Below are positions 13,301 through 41,900 of a DNA stretch of 64,000 nucleotides, piece by piece (position 1 is the first letter of the stretch; the number at the start of each line of letters is the position of its first letter). The stretch lies in NCBI GenBank assembly GCA_018292915.2, contig JACVVK020000205.1:193501-257500 (forward strand), read 5' to 3'. A program made the translations under genes and the position numbers. Below the pieces are notes generated by a model, which was given only the letters and a program-made list of their open reading frames with translations, was not told where the DNA came from and did not search any database. Origin of the DNA: Batillaria attramentaria. Lineage: Eukaryota > Mollusca > Gastropoda > Batillariidae.

Positions 13301-14189
13301 AGATGAGGCAACGATGAAAAAGCCAGCACAAATATTTGGCCCCAGCCGGGATACAAACTCACGATCCAAGCATTAAAAATAGAAGTCCAACGCTCTACCA
13401 TTCGGCCACCCAGGCTCCCATCCTCACAGGAGGTACAGCCAGTGCATTCCTTCAGATCTTATATTTAACCAGTGTAAGTTTACAAATTGTGTGTAAGAGT
13501 GTCAAATCATAATACACTGGTTTTAAAACTGATTTTTCAGGATTCTAACATTTTCCATGCACACACATCTTACATAATTCAATCTTGGGGGAAAAACAAA
13601 ACCAACCAAAGTAAACTCACCTTGCTGATAGCTGACCGCAACGTCTGTGCAGCTGAGATGTCTTTTTTCTCCAGCTTTAGAGAGAACACATGTATACAAA
13701 TCATAATCTGGTAAGAAACTAAAATCATTCATGTATTTTGTGTGTATAAAAATCTCGTGAAATTCCCGAAGACCTCTGAACATTTTGCTGAGGCACAGAA
13801 GGACAGTAGTCCCAACATCTTGTGTGTGGAAGGGCGGAAATTTGGAATTCCGAAGGAGCAGAGAGAGAGAGAACTGCACATAGCCTGCATGTGCACAGAT
13901 TTGATCAAAGTCAAAACTGTATCATGAAATTTATAAAACCTAAACCACAGTTCGGGAATGTGAAAAGGGAATCTCAAAATGTGCGTGTCTGTACACTGTT
14001 TTGTGTAAGTACTATGCGAAGAGTGGAGAGGGTGTGACGGAGCACATCCTAGTAGAACTGAGATTCATGAATGCAAAAATTGGTGTTACTGCAGCTCATT
14101 TTACTTTTTAGGCTTACCTTTTCCAGAACTGGTCCAATTACCACATCAACAATGAGCTTTCCATACAGATTCTTGTCGCCCATTGTCAT
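10088..14189 (-). CDS. PDCD10: Programmed cell death protein 10 (CCM3 homologue), 7 coding exons
   Basis: PDCD10/CCM3 is a small adaptor with an N-terminal dimerisation region, through which it binds GCKIII kinases in STRIPAK, and a C-terminal four-helix FAT-homology domain that binds CCM2, striatin and paxillin. Coding exons in transcript order: 14189-14118, 13674-13621, 13148-13022, 12597-12471, 11378-11285, 11121-11036, 10172-10088. All junctions have GT/AG and the phases agree, giving 214 aa (human 212). Diagnostic matches are SAAQTLRSAISKAE, MPGLTYDLVRELL, LKRILGRIPDQIYDRKQFL, KKEFVRYSKKFSNTLKEYF and VFLSANHLVHQTNLIL. I chose the ATG at 14189; a second ATG two codons on is equally possible. 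The N-terminus is less conserved. Splits were read by eye; the least certain join is exon 6 to 7. Confidence 0.95.
10283..10361. repeat. (GT)n microsatellite
   Basis: Interrupted GT run in the last PDCD10 intron, immediately before a LINE-type tail. Confidence 0.9.
10364..10545 (+). mobile_element. LINE 3'-tail fragment ending in (ATT)n
   Basis: Non-coding tail with AAAGCGCCTAGAGCTTAG, then GGCGCTATATAAATATT and ATT repeats. This matches the GCGCTATATAAA plus ATT ending of the CR1/L2-like copies elsewhere in the window. It is truncated before any protein-coding part. Confidence 0.55.
10612..10985. repeat. Degenerate palindrome of ~11-20-bp repeated units
   Basis: The left half repeats AATAGTCCTA-like words (about nine) and the right half repeats the reverse complement TAGGACTATCGAC (about eight). 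The arms meet near 10790, so the locus could fold into a long imperfect hairpin. It lies in the last PDCD10 intron. It may be a foldback transposon or an inverted minisatellite; no transposase is visible. Confidence 0.8.
11524..12027 (+). mobile_element. tRNA-derived SINE, family B, near full length
   Basis: A tRNA-like head (11524-11597) has A-box-like TAGTGTAGTGGTTAGCAC and B box GGTTCGAATCCC. A body of about 400 bp follows, then a poly-A tail at 12008-12026. The same body recurs at 59143-59565 and 52727-52945, which shows it is dispersed. It lies in the PDCD10 intron between exons 4 and 5. Frames across it are not genes. Confidence 0.85.
12176..12222 (-). mobile_element. SINE family A tail fragment
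   Basis: Contains the family A 3' signature in antisense (GTTTAACGTCCTTTTCCACC, CACATACTGG). Only the last part of the element remains. Confidence 0.6.
13228..13419 (-). mobile_element. tRNA-derived SINE, family A
   Basis: In antisense it runs from the GGGTGGGTGGG and AACGTCCTTTTCCACC tail, through a GCCAGCACAAATATTTGG body, to a tRNA-like head whose reverse complement reads GGTGGCCGAATGGTAGAGCG. Lies in the PDCD10 intron between exons 2 and 3. Confidence 0.85.
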
Positions 14190-14656
14190 TCTGCCGCGTA
14201 AGCTACCACTGTGTGATGTGGCTCCTGCTTTTCGTCTGCTGGATTTTCACTCCGATCTGTGAAAGTTGGTACCACCGTGAGCAAAATACACACAAAAAAA
14301 TTGTCGTTTCAACAAATCCCACAAGTTACGCAAATCTGTCATCTGAGCAAGAGTGGGTGTTACACAATAATAACAAAAATACCGTGAATTACCTGTGCGT
14401 TTCTTCAGTGAACTATAAATTTACTGCAAATAAATGTAGGAAGTTGTCAAACTACCAAGGCGTCGACCATTCCACTGTACTATTTCTGTTTTTCAACACG
14501 GAAGATGTTCTACTCACCAGAGTAGTTTCCCCTCATTATTTACATCCGGGGCCTTAGTAACCACAGCGATGGTAGACACTCTTTTGGCGAGTTGGTGATC
14601 AGTGCGTTCTTTTCTACACTTTTTCTTGTCGTATTTTGCTCGGACCAGATTTCAAG
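14190..14656. promoter_or_regulatory. Intergenic region between divergent PDCD10 and CCDC39 starts: putative bidirectional promoter
   Basis: The PDCD10 and CCDC39 start codons are 467 bp apart and point away from each other, so both promoters and 5' UTRs must share this stretch unless distant non-coding exons exist. No TATA box or obvious paired RFX X-box was recognised. Shared promoters are plausible for a broadly expressed gene beside a ciliary gene, but this is inferred from geometry only. Confidence 0.55.
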
Positions 14657-30737
<16,081 letters not shown>

Positions 30738-31634
30738 TTGCATGCCCTTGATCCTGTCTGACCCACCGAACTGTCCCCGAAATTCTTTGTTGTGCACTGT
30801 GATACTGATAGATAGAAGTATGGCTACTTACCTTTGGGTGTTACTGTATGTACGCTACTTCTGTTTATATGCCTCCTCAAACTGTCGTCTTATCTATAAA
30901 AGCTGAAAGTGACTTGGTTACAATGTACCAATTTCACATTGATTTTGCGACTTCACGATGTGCTTTTGGTTATGACTTCTATACAAAGCTGCCTGTGTTT
31001 AAGTCACTCCTGTAGCTTGAAATAAGAAGGGACAGCACTTTTGAGTATTTTGTGGATTAAGAAATAATCAGTACTTCAGGTGAGCCCATTAAATAATTTG
31101 GTTCAGGAAAGTTTCTTGGGCGGAAAAAAACCAAAAAAACATATCAGACATTGTCATAGGAGAAAATACAGCAGCAGAAACACAAATCACCAAAATAATT
31201 AGCATTGTACAGTGTCAGTTTTTTTGTTTGTTTTTTTCATGTCTGTGTCCGTCCATAATTTACATAGTTTGTAGGCTGTTGTCAGCCTTAATGGGACCAC
31301 CTCTTGTTCTCTTGATGAAATCCGTCCAAAAGTTTACATCACCAGTTTCTGTTATTTATTTCTGAAATATATGCATATGTGAAGCATAGATTTTGGTTTC
31401 ATTTTGTGGCCACCACTTTCATTATCATGTGTTGTATGGTGTCACTGGCACGCAGGCGGTGTGTTTAATATAAAAGAGATAGACATTTCTTCCGTCTGAA
31501 GAAATATAGAACTGTCGGATTTAAGACAGCAAAATTAATATTGATATCCTTCTGTCAGAAACAGACAAGCACTTCTTTGTGGCTGCTCGTGTGACACAGT
31601 GTGTTGCATTCCTGTACAGACTTGATGAAATCGA

Positions 31635-31640
31635 AATAAA
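31635..31640 (+). terminator. Candidate CCDC39 poly(A) signal AATAAA
   Basis: The signal lies about 900 bp after the CCDC39 stop and is followed about 50 bp later by a TGTGTG run (31690-31715), a typical GU-rich downstream element. It would give a 3' UTR of about 0.92 kb. Confidence 0.5.
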
Positions 31641-31764
31641 TGTTGAAGAATCGTTTAAACGTCTTCATTTTAGTAATCTTCACTGTAAATATGTGTGTGT
31701 GTGTGTGTGTGTGTTGCAGGCGGAAGGGGAGGGGGTGCTATTTGAATTTCACACACACCCATGG

Positions 31765-31811
<47 letters not shown>

Positions 31812-32352
31812 CGATTAAACACTTGAAAGTTCTGAGTCGTGTGTGCGTTTGATTTAGTTAAATTTATTTCAAATGAACTTTACTGAACATGTTTTGCATA
31901 CACTTAATACAGCCATGCCATGCCAAGCTAATGCATCGTTACTGCATTGTAGGCGCGAGAATTATTTTATTTGGTTGGGGCATAGGGAATGGAAAAATCT
32001 GCAGTGCAAAGTTAAAATTAGCATCGAGTAATACTTATACATATGCTTTTATTCTTTCGTGAAGTTACTCCGTTCCAGTGAACTGTTCTCCACTTGACAC
32101 TTCGATGAAAAGTTTGTAGACAGCAAAATGAACTGCATCCGTTTAATACACGTTTGTCTTCCCGGCATACTCACATTTCAATGAAAAGGTTATTGTCACA
32201 AGGCATATCGTAAATGCCCTCAAAATACACGCACGCACGCACGCACGCACGCATGCACATTTTGTGCAGAATCGTCAGCAGTCATTCTGATAATGCACAC
32301 CTCATAATTATACACCTCCACTTGGCATTTGATTTTGCGGTGTATAGTTCAT

Positions 32353-32385
<33 letters not shown>

Positions 32386-33211
32386 AAAACTGCCATAGAA
32401 AAAGGCAACAGTCGGTCCTAAAAGTCGTTTTGATTCAAAACACGTCGTTGACTGATAAAACTCGGAGAACACTAATGCAAATAAAGGCGGGACCAAAAAC
32501 ACACACACTGAAAATCCCAGAAATTTATGTGATCCGGCGATGCGGGGAAAAAAAAGGGGGTTGGTGATCTTTTGTTCTTGAAAAAGAAAAAAAAACCTCT
32601 TTGGTCGCAATGCATTCACAATAGTTCCAGTTTTCGTGAATATCGGCCGTAGCCGCACAACTGATTTACGCCTCATACCACGTGTGCTCTCTTCCAACTC
32701 GCATTCGATATTCCTATTTCACGCCCCGAAACGTTTTGTTTGGCACTTTAACTTTTCACTGAGTCAACGGCATAATTATGCCCTTTAATTCACTCGTGTA
32801 TTTAATACTCAGTGGTCAGCAGATTTCCACAGTCTCAATCCAAGGTTGATGATCATGATGATGATGGCGACGGTAACGACGATGATGATGATGATCAGTG
32901 ATGATGTTGATGACGACGACGCCGCCGACGACGATGATGATGCGAGTCGTAAAGCACGCTGAAGAAACTCCATGCACAGCACTGACGCTCGCAGCGCGGG
33001 GCCGGGAGTGGGAGGGATAAGTTTTAAAGTAAAACCATGTTTCCAAGATCTTTGGTAAAACTGTGACGGGAAAATGGGGTGTGTGTGAGGAAAGAGGCGG
33101 GGGGGGGGGGGGAGGGAGCAGGAGGAGTTAACCGGCCCCAGTAACGTGGCTAAGAGGTCGAGCTATCATTGGTTTGGTTCCCGTGGTGGGGGGGGGGGAC
33201 TGAGTCTGCAT

Positions 33212-33400
33212 CAGAACTTTGACTGAGAAACGATGGGTTTTCTGGTGGCTCCTGAAAGACTTGGTCAGTGGAGGTGCTGGATTTCAAATATGGCGGCGGC
33301 AGGGCGTTCCACAGAGCAGGGCCGGCAGAGCACCTGAAGGCCGAACGAGCTATGGTGGGTTCACAGTTGCGACTTCCGGTGTCTCCATCAGTAGAATGGA
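33212..33400 (-). mobile_element. LINE RT C-terminal fragment
   Basis: The minus-strand frame reads ARSAFRCSAGPALWNALPPP, then a degraded LKSSTSTDQVF, matching the xFAGPxLWNSLPxxLR terminus of CR1/L2-like elements. Strongly truncated; a fragment inside a larger open frame that has no other support. Confidence 0.65.
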
Positions 33401-33767
33401 TCAAGGCCCATGACACAAAGGGAATGTTTATTTTGAGGAATACAAAAGTCACCATACGCGTTACCAGCATTCCAGATGCAATGGCTAACTGAAAGAACGC
33501 AGCTTGACACAAAGGGAATGCGTAGTAATACGAACGTCATCGTCGGACTGATGAGTTCCCATCATTTCTGATGAAATGACTCAGGCGGCACAGAGTATGA
33601 CACAAAAAGAATGCACAGAAATACATCACCAGTTTATGTATAACTTCATGTGAACTTCACAATAACGCTCTCAATAATATTACACTCCCACTGACATCCG
33701 TCGGGTGCATCGTAGTCGAGTCAGTACTGACTGAGCTAGTCACCAACCACATCTCTCTCTCTGTCTC

Positions 33768-33781
<14 letters not shown>

Positions 33782-33860
<79 letters not shown>
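33782..33860. repeat. (CA)n microsatellite preceded by (CT)n
   Basis: CA run of about 79 bp directly after a CT-rich tract (33749-33781). Confidence 0.95.
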
Positions 33861-33861
<1 letters not shown>

Positions 33862-33925
33862 GTCTGACACTGACACACCTGTTGTTTTGGGTGGCGTTGA
33901 AGCAACCAAAAACCCAAAACACAGT

Positions 33926-34025
33926 TTATGAATGTATCTCCCGTTGACATCAAAGGGCGCACTGTTCCTTTAATCGTGTTATTTAAACTGTGCTCATAGG
34001 TTGTTTTAGGAGATACATTCATAAA
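33926..34025. repeat. Inverted repeat with 17-bp perfect arms
   Basis: TTATGAATGTATCTCC near 33926-33941 is mirrored by GGAGATACATTCATAA near 34009-34024. The spacer of about 65 bp is non-coding. Likely a MITE or a hairpin-forming element. Confidence 0.7.
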
Positions 34026-34446
34026 ATAACATGCCGTTTGTCACGGTTTGAGGTTTAATCACTCGAACAAAGAAAGGCGGTCTTTCAGGTCTGATCCGTT
34101 GTCACACGCTTCCATGGTTTCATATGTTTACATGATCAGTGTAGCTTTTCATAACACACATGATACTACTGGCACAGGAACTGGGGCGAAGGGGGGGGGG
34201 GGGGGCGGGGGAAAGGCAGGGGGATGTTCGTCGCCACCCCCCTCCCTCCCTCCCTGGCTTAGAGAGGGGGGAGAGTATTTATTACCCCTCCCCCCGGCCC
34301 CTGCTTCCCCCATTCTTTGTGCTGAACATGTTGTCACAGTTTACAAATATACAAATAGTGTACCTCAAATACTGGAACCCAGTGACGAAATACATCTCTT
34401 CAGGTGAAAGGTATCGACTGGAACGAACTAGTTAAAATTCCAGGGA

Positions 34447-34478
<32 letters not shown>

Positions 34479-34710
34479 AAACACCCCCAGTTGTTTGAAT
34501 TTTTTTTTTTTTTTTTTTTTTGACGGTTGCCACCTGGTGAGTATGTTTGCAGTGATCTGCTGCTATGAGTGAATTATCAGCTAGGCAGTTCTGCCCTTGT
34601 TATCTGATCTTGCATAAATTCACTAAAACCAGCAAGTAAGACAGAGCAAAAACCATTACAAAAATGTAGGGTTTCCTGAAATCCCTGGAAACGTTAGGGA
34701 TATTTTTAAA

Positions 34711-34905
34711 ATCCCCAAGGGAAACACTGATCACACAAACTTACTGAAAATTTCAGGGATTTCAGGAAATCACTGATCACACAAATTCACTGTAACATAA
34801 TATGTTTTTTTTTTAATCCCCGAGTGAAACACTGAATACACGAACTTACTGAAAGTTTCAGGGATTGCAAGAAATCACTCATCACACAAATTCACTGTAA
34901 TATAT
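34711..34905 (+). repeat. Two tandem copies of a ~105-bp unit
   Basis: AATCCCCAAGGGAAACACTG at 34711 and AATCCCCGAGTGAAACACTG at about 34816 each lead to ACTTACTGAAA, TTTCAGGGATT and CACACAAATTCACTGTAA. They diverge by roughly 10-15%. Confidence 0.85.
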
Positions 34906-35081
34906 ATACATGTACATGTCTCGGAGTCGAACGTCATCAGTTTACGTCATAGTTGCATCATCGTATGCGATTCCAGTATATTCCAGTATTTCCGATGAAA
35001 TGACCTAAGCAGTACACAGAATGCCGCAAAACGAAGGCAGAATACGAACTTTCAACGTAATTCAGTAGCTGGAGAAACAAA

Positions 35082-38000
35082 TCACAGATAGTGTGGGGCT
35101 GATGGCAGCGTTACCAAGTCAAGCGACTCTCTCCTGTTGAATCGTCTGGCGGCCAGTGACCTCCGGGTCATGTAGAAATTGGACATCGCCTGGAACAGTA
35201 ACGTCCTACCCCGTAAAGAGGGCTGTTTACACTACAACCAGGGCTCAACCTCGACTCGGGTTGGATTCGGGTCAATAGCGTTTACTACATTCTCTGCAAG
35301 TCTAACCCTGACAATGACGTAGGAAAACTTATATACGTCATGCTCCCCGTAATGCCCTGACGAAAGCATCATATCCTAACGCCAGCTGCATGTTTAGATC
35401 TGAAATGCGAGTTGGCCCTGAGCCCGGGTTCATCCTTGGTCCGTAGCAGTGTTGAACTCGGGTCGACTTTAATCCGGGTTGATTAAATGTAAACACATCA
35501 ATCCGGATCCCACCCAGGTCCAACCCGGGTTCAACGCAGAAGTACTGGCAAATGTAAACAGCAACTTAGAGAAAGGGGGGGGGGGATGAGCACAGTATCT
35601 TTTTTGTGTGACATACTCACCTCAAACTTGGAAAAAAAAAAGAAAGAAAGACATACTCACCTGTTTGACGTGCTTAATGAGCACGCTCTGGGTGACGGTC
35701 TCTGGAGTAAGTCGCTCCAACTCAAGGAACACACGGAAATAGCGCTCCAACAGTTTCTGGGCCACCCGGTAACTCACCGCCTGCACGAGAACCAATAACA
35801 TCACAATAACTTTGGAAAGAAGACGGGGAGAACTGCTTCAAAGAACGGCCGATGGTACACGCTAACGGCACGTTAAGGCAGCAACAACAAACGAAAAACA
35901 AAGAACAATTCCTGGAGTTCCCGTCATCACACTCAACACAAATTTTTAACAACAGAACCTTCGCTGCAATTTCCACTTATTAGACCCAACATAACTTCAA
36001 TTCAATTCAATTCAATTCCATTCAAAATACTTTCTTGTCTGTTTAAGAAAAAAAAATCTAAAACAGAAAACTGTCTCCTTACAAAAAAATTAATAATAAT
36101 ATATAGTCATTTATTTACAGATCTTGATGTAAAATATACAAGTAAAATAGAACAGATTTTCGCAACCGACCCTAACATTTTCCCAACGCATTCAACGCAC
36201 GACACGTGGATTTGTCAAAGAGCCGGGCCAAGGAGGTTTTAAAAACTCTAAAGCTAAACCATAATACTGACAAAACTGGTCACCAGCCCAGCATGTCTTT
36301 TCCATTCAGTGACCTGATGTCCTCTCTCTCTCTCTCCATTTTGATTAGATGGCAGATGTTCAGCGGAGATGAAACAATGCCATCAAGCATGAAGTAAGTA
36401 GCCGAAATCTTTTTCGTGCCTCTTAGCATGCGCAAACCCCCAAACAAATTAGGTTGTGTTGTTCGCCTAGCTGGTTGACGTCACTAACTCATTGACGTAT
36501 GAATAAGTGGAGGAGTACATAAACGGAACTCACCTCTCCCACAATCTCGTCCTCGGCGCATTTATAAGTGGTGACCGAACGCACAGATGGCCAGCGTGTC
36601 AGCCCGATGCCTGGCGAAGGGGTGTCTTGCTGTAAAGGCACAAATTTACGTGAACCTGAGTCAAAGTGCAAGGCGTTTTTGTACATACAAACAGAACGAG
36701 GTGGGGAACGAAGGGAGGCTCAAGGCAAAGGTGAGCTGGCGTGTGATGGCAAACTCTCTCTCTCTCTCTCTCGTTTCAAACTCGTGAACAAAGCCAATCA
36801 TGTACCCCTTTGACAGTGTTCACTGCCATGCAATGACACAACACAGTAAATCCATGACGTCATTTTGTGAAAAAAGACCATTACGTCAATGCCTTTCATC
36901 TTGAAATGACGTCACGAACTTACTGTGATATGCCATTGCATGGCAGTGAACACTGTCACAGGTGTACATCATTGGCTCTGTTCACGATTTTGAAACGCGC
37001 GCGCGCGCGCGAGAGAGAGAGAGAGGGGGGGGGGGGCTACTGTGGTTTTACCGGTTGTTAATTAAACTCATCATTTATTTTTACGTCATCAGTGGGCTAG
37101 GTCATCAACACTTCCGTCATCCAGAACGTCATTTATTTTACGACAGCAACAAGTGACGTTATGTATACTTACGTCATCCAGAACGGCCACAATTTGTTCC
37201 TGAAGGTCAACCAGCTCCGCCTGGAGCTGAGCCAGCTTGTCATTAAAGTTCATGACCTTCATCACGTGCTGCACGTGCTCGCGACAGTCGTGACACACCC
37301 GGTATCGCTGCACGCATGCGCCATGAAGGCTTCCTGTCTGCGTGTTACTGTTTTTGTCCATCTCTTCCGCCTTACAGAAGAATACAAAATATCTTGAGGC
37401 GTTAGGCAAAAGGGACTTCAAATTTCTGTCGTCGGAGTTAATTCTGGCGTATTTTGTCTTTCTTCCCAAATATCCCCAAAATTAGACGATTTACGCTAAA
37501 ATACAGTTATTTGTATGCTAATTTTCGTTGCGTCAGTATCATGACACACAAGACGGAAATAGGAAATGTGTCATCATGCGCCACAAAAAGGACATTCCGT
37601 GACTTAGCATATGTTAGCAATGTCGCCGGTGCTACACCGCACAATCCCGGCTGGGGTCAGATATTTGTGCTGGCCTTTTTCTCGTCGCCCTGTCTTTGAT
37701 ATCACCCTTACGTGGTGGAAAAGGACGTTAAACTCCCACCCATCCACCCATCCCGCTACACCTCACCTCTTCTTTCGAAAGTACGCGCACTCCCACTTGC
37801 GCGATCTCGTGGCCCACATCACCAGGGTCAAGGTCATCAGGCAAGGTCAGGGCAAGGTCACGGGAGGAGCAGTTTCGGCAGTAGATCTCTTCACACAGTG
37901 CGCACGTTTTCCGTTCCACTGGGAACCGCAAAAGTCTGGAGCAGGTGTGGCAGAGTTTCTGGTCCGGAGGCTGAAACAATGATGAGAAGGGAAGCATTAT

Positions 38001-38894
38001 TATTACTGCGTATTATATTATATTATATTATATTATATTATATTATATTATATTATATTATATTATATTATTCTTACATATACAGTGGACGCCGGATATA
38101 AGCAACTCGGATATAAGAAAACTCGGTTATTGCCAACGAATTTTTTTCCCCCGGCCAAACTCTTCTTCATTATGTATTACAAAAACTCGGATACAAGAAA
38201 CTCGCTTATAAGAAAACTCGGTTTTAGGAAAGCAAATTTCTTGTCCCGCTTGATACAAAAACTCGGATATAAGAAACCGAAAGTACATTTCCAAGAAAAT
38301 TTCACCAACGATCCTGTATTCCTGGATTGTAGGATCTTTGATTTCACTCATTGTAAGAAACCGAAAGTACATTTCCAAGAAAATTTCACTCATTCTAAGA
38401 AAACAGGTCAGGTCTGACGTCACTTAGGACAGGCACATGATGGCGCATGATTTTCTTTCTTGAATTGGTTCTTTACCATTGTGTTCCGTGCAAAATTGAA
38501 TGTTGGCAAGAAGAAAAAATATGAGATGCATTTTTGTTGTTCTATTGTTATATGTTGTTTTTATTATTATTTTGTTTTTTTGCCTGATTGGGAGCTCTCT
38601 CTCTCTCTCTCTCTCTCTCTGTATGTCTGTCTCTGTCTACAGGGCTCGCGTTAAGGAGAATAAAACTATCAGTATTAGACTAACTGTTGATCAATTCCTT
38701 TCTTTGACAATATACGTGGTCCATCTTTCCTCCATCCCCCTTCCCCCTCCCAACAGAAAAAAAAGCTAATTTGCAGCTTTTTTCAGCCAAATTAGACACG
38801 GAAAGCATCGCATATCATACTCTAATGGGACGAGTGTTTTATAGATCAAAAGTTGATACATAATGCACTTTTAATATATCCTATAAATACAAGG

Positions 38895-38932
<38 letters not shown>

Positions 38933-41900
38933 CTTAGTTCTTTTTTGTTTGTTTGTTTGGTTGGTTGGTTGGTTTGGTTGTTTTTGTTTTTCTTTTTGTT
39001 TTGTTTTTTCTTACCACATGACCGCCAGCGCTACAGTTGGGAAGCAAAAACAGTATTTTCATGTTCAAACAAAAAAATCTGACACTGAAGGACACAAGCG
39101 CACTGGTGTATATTAACTCTACACATATATATTCTGTGCAGGTCTTTAAGAGAAACCAGATATTTCTTAATTTAATGCAAAACATACACGAACTGAGAAA
39201 AAAGAAATGTTTTAAACCTTTTTTTCACTGAACTCGGTTATAAGAAATATTTTTCAAAATACTTTCTTATATCCGACTTTCAGATATAAGAAAACTCGGA
39301 TATAAGAAACCAAAAAATTCACCCCCCTCGAGTTTCTTATAACCGGCGTATACTGTATCATTAATTTTATCATGATTATGATTATTATTTTTTATTATTA
39401 TTATTGTAGAAGTGCTAAACGTCCTTGACCGGTAGCCCTGACCTTGAGAGCGTACTGAAGGCCGGAGTTGAATGAAGCGCTGGCTGTGAGGAATCGTTGT
39501 GAGTAATGGCGGGTTGAGTTCTTCCGGCACTCTTCCAGGAACGAGGCTGCAATCGGCTCACACACTTTGGGCATTCGTGGACTGCGGGGGAAAAAATACT
39601 GCGATTATATTAACACGACAATACTCGTAGGATTCTAATGCTAGATCAGTTAGAAATGCCGCCCCCACAATGTGGAACTCTTTGCCTGAACCTCTTCGGG
39701 AAGTGTCACGCATCCAGACCTTCAGAAAAGCCTTAAAACTCTTAGCAGTTCAGCCATTTTGGACAAAGGTGTTCCCAAATACCACCACTCAAAATTCTAG
39801 GCGTATGTTTTGTAATTTTTTACTCAAACTAACGGTTTTGCTGGTCTGCTGTGGATATTTTAGTGTAGCTAAACAGTAAGCTTCAAGAATTATACAGTAA
39901 TTCTTTGACAGAGACTTGGGATAAACTTCAGAGTCGGATATTAAGGGGATGGATCTGGTAGGAGCTAAACATATTACTGGAAAAGGCCCAGTGCCATAAA
40001 GTACAGTAAACCCACTAGTACAAAGAGTAAGAACTTATGGACGAAAGTTATCTCCTTTATGACTATCATTAACAAGTTTATCATCAGAGATGGTTTATCG
40101 TGTTTCGGATAAGAACACATGGCTAGCACATTGACTTTTGTATTATGACCCCCCCCCCCCCTTTGCGCCCCATCTCTCTCTGTATTTTATGTTTACACCC
40201 TTTGGTGTTCATAGATGGTATGCACTGTTACTGTTAGCGTCGATGCATGTGTTTTTCTTTTGTTGTTGTTGTGTTTTTTCTAATGCCCCTCGAGGATCAA
40301 GAATAATGACTTGACATAAAAGTAATAATTTCAGGTGTAGTAAGCCCGTGTAAACTAAGACACCGCCATGGCCATTTCTGACCAAAGAAACTATCCAACA
40401 TGGTCAGATTGGGAAAACTGGGTAGGCAGATTAGCTGTAGCCAACAGTAGGCTCCAGTAAACTAAGACATCGACGTCAATGTGAACTAACATTCTGGGAG
40501 GCAGGAGGTGGGTTTCCTCGAACACTCCCCCCGTCTGTCGTCCCTGCTTGAAGATATTCCTGAGGCTGACGAACTCGTCTGTCCAGGATCTGTGCAGACC
40601 TGTCTTCTTCCCTTCCATGTCGGACGCACACTTTCGACACACCTGAATTGCGACAAACACATCTCGTAGTAAGCATAATCAAACTGTGAAAGCACAAGCA
40701 CTGGTGTGCAACAGTCAAATGAGAACATGAAGCCGAAAAATTGGACATGCCACATGTAGACTAGTTAACATAATTTGTATTCCATTTCTTGGAGGGGAGC
40801 CGGGGTGGTCGAATGGTAGAGCGTTGGACTTCTAATGCTCGGGTCGTGAGTTCGATCCCGGCTGTGGCCAAATATTTGTGCTGGCTTTTTCATCGTTGTC
40901 CCGTCTTTGATATCACTCTACGTGGTGGAAAAGGACGTTAAACACCCAAACTTCCACCCACCCACCCATATCTTGGAGCACCCCTCAACAACAACAAAGA
41001 ATCCAAGAAATACCATGAAAAGAAAAAAAAATTAATTTGTTAGTACAACAAAGCCAGAAGGTGTTTCTAACTAAACTTGCTTTGCAAGATACGTACATGT
41101 ATGACTAATCTAGGTAGTCGGGGTTTCAAGAGGCAAAAAGATTCATTTTCAACACGGGTGGGTTGGGGTGGGTGTTCGGGAAAGGGTGATATCAAAGACG
41201 GGGCAACGAGAAAAAGGCCAGCACAAGTATGTGGCCCCAGCCGGAACTCGAACTCACGACCCGAATATTGAGAGTCCAACCCTCTAATATTCGGCTATCC
41301 GGCCCGGCTCCCCCATTTTCAACACGCTCACATGCAAACACGAGTCAGACAAAGAACAACCAAATCCTTTTAAAACATTTTCCTTCAGCACTCACCCGAT
41401 GAAGCGTTGTTTTCGCCAGAGAAGAAGCCGAACGTACGGATCTGCCAGTGACATCTCCAACGTCATGACCACAAGGTGTCGCTGCGGTGCCGTCTCCATC
41501 CCGGAGCGGGCTGGTGGCGCCCCCTGCCTCCTCCCTCACCTCGCTCTCCGTCTCCTCCGCCATGTCACACGCCACGCGCTGGTACGTGCTGCAGTAAGCG
41601 CACACTGATCTCTGGCACCTAGTGCACGCGAAAAATGTACGTCACAGGGGGCGGACCACTGGGGATGTGGTGTCCGGTGATTCCACACTACCAAGGTAAC
41701 CTGCCCATCATGGGCGTCTTCGGTCGCTCTTGTGGCAAGGACATTAAGCTCCAGTTAAACAACCAACCATCGAGCTAAAAGAAAAAGAAATCTCAGCTCC
41801 CTGCTCTCCCCCCCCCCCCCTCCTCTTTTTTTTTTCTCTCACTCTTGCACACCACCACAGAGAAAGTAAAACTAAAGAAACGAACAAACAAATAAAACCC

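Larger units (their letters stand above)
31650..35081. other. Intergenic between convergent CCDC39 and the FYVE gene
   Basis: No exon recognised. It contains GT/CA runs (31690-31810, 32355-32384, 33782-33860), an ACGC run (32227-32253), a GAT-rich trinucleotide patch (32845-32945), C/G runs, and the LINE fragment, inverted repeat and tandem repeat listed separately. The part nearest 35081 should hold the 3' UTR of the minus-strand gene. Confidence 0.5.

Noticed and set aside
14190..14656. RFX X-box for the ciliary gene
   Set aside because: Only a single GTAACC half-site was seen near 14555; no convincing paired site.
33150..33512. 120-codon minus-strand gene
   Set aside because: Only a LINE C-terminal fragment is recognisable; there is no splice or family support elsewhere in it.
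38085..38417. 110-codon frame as a transposase
   Set aside because: It is a translation of repeated ACTCGGATATAAGAAA-type words, with no DDE or helix-turn-helix features.
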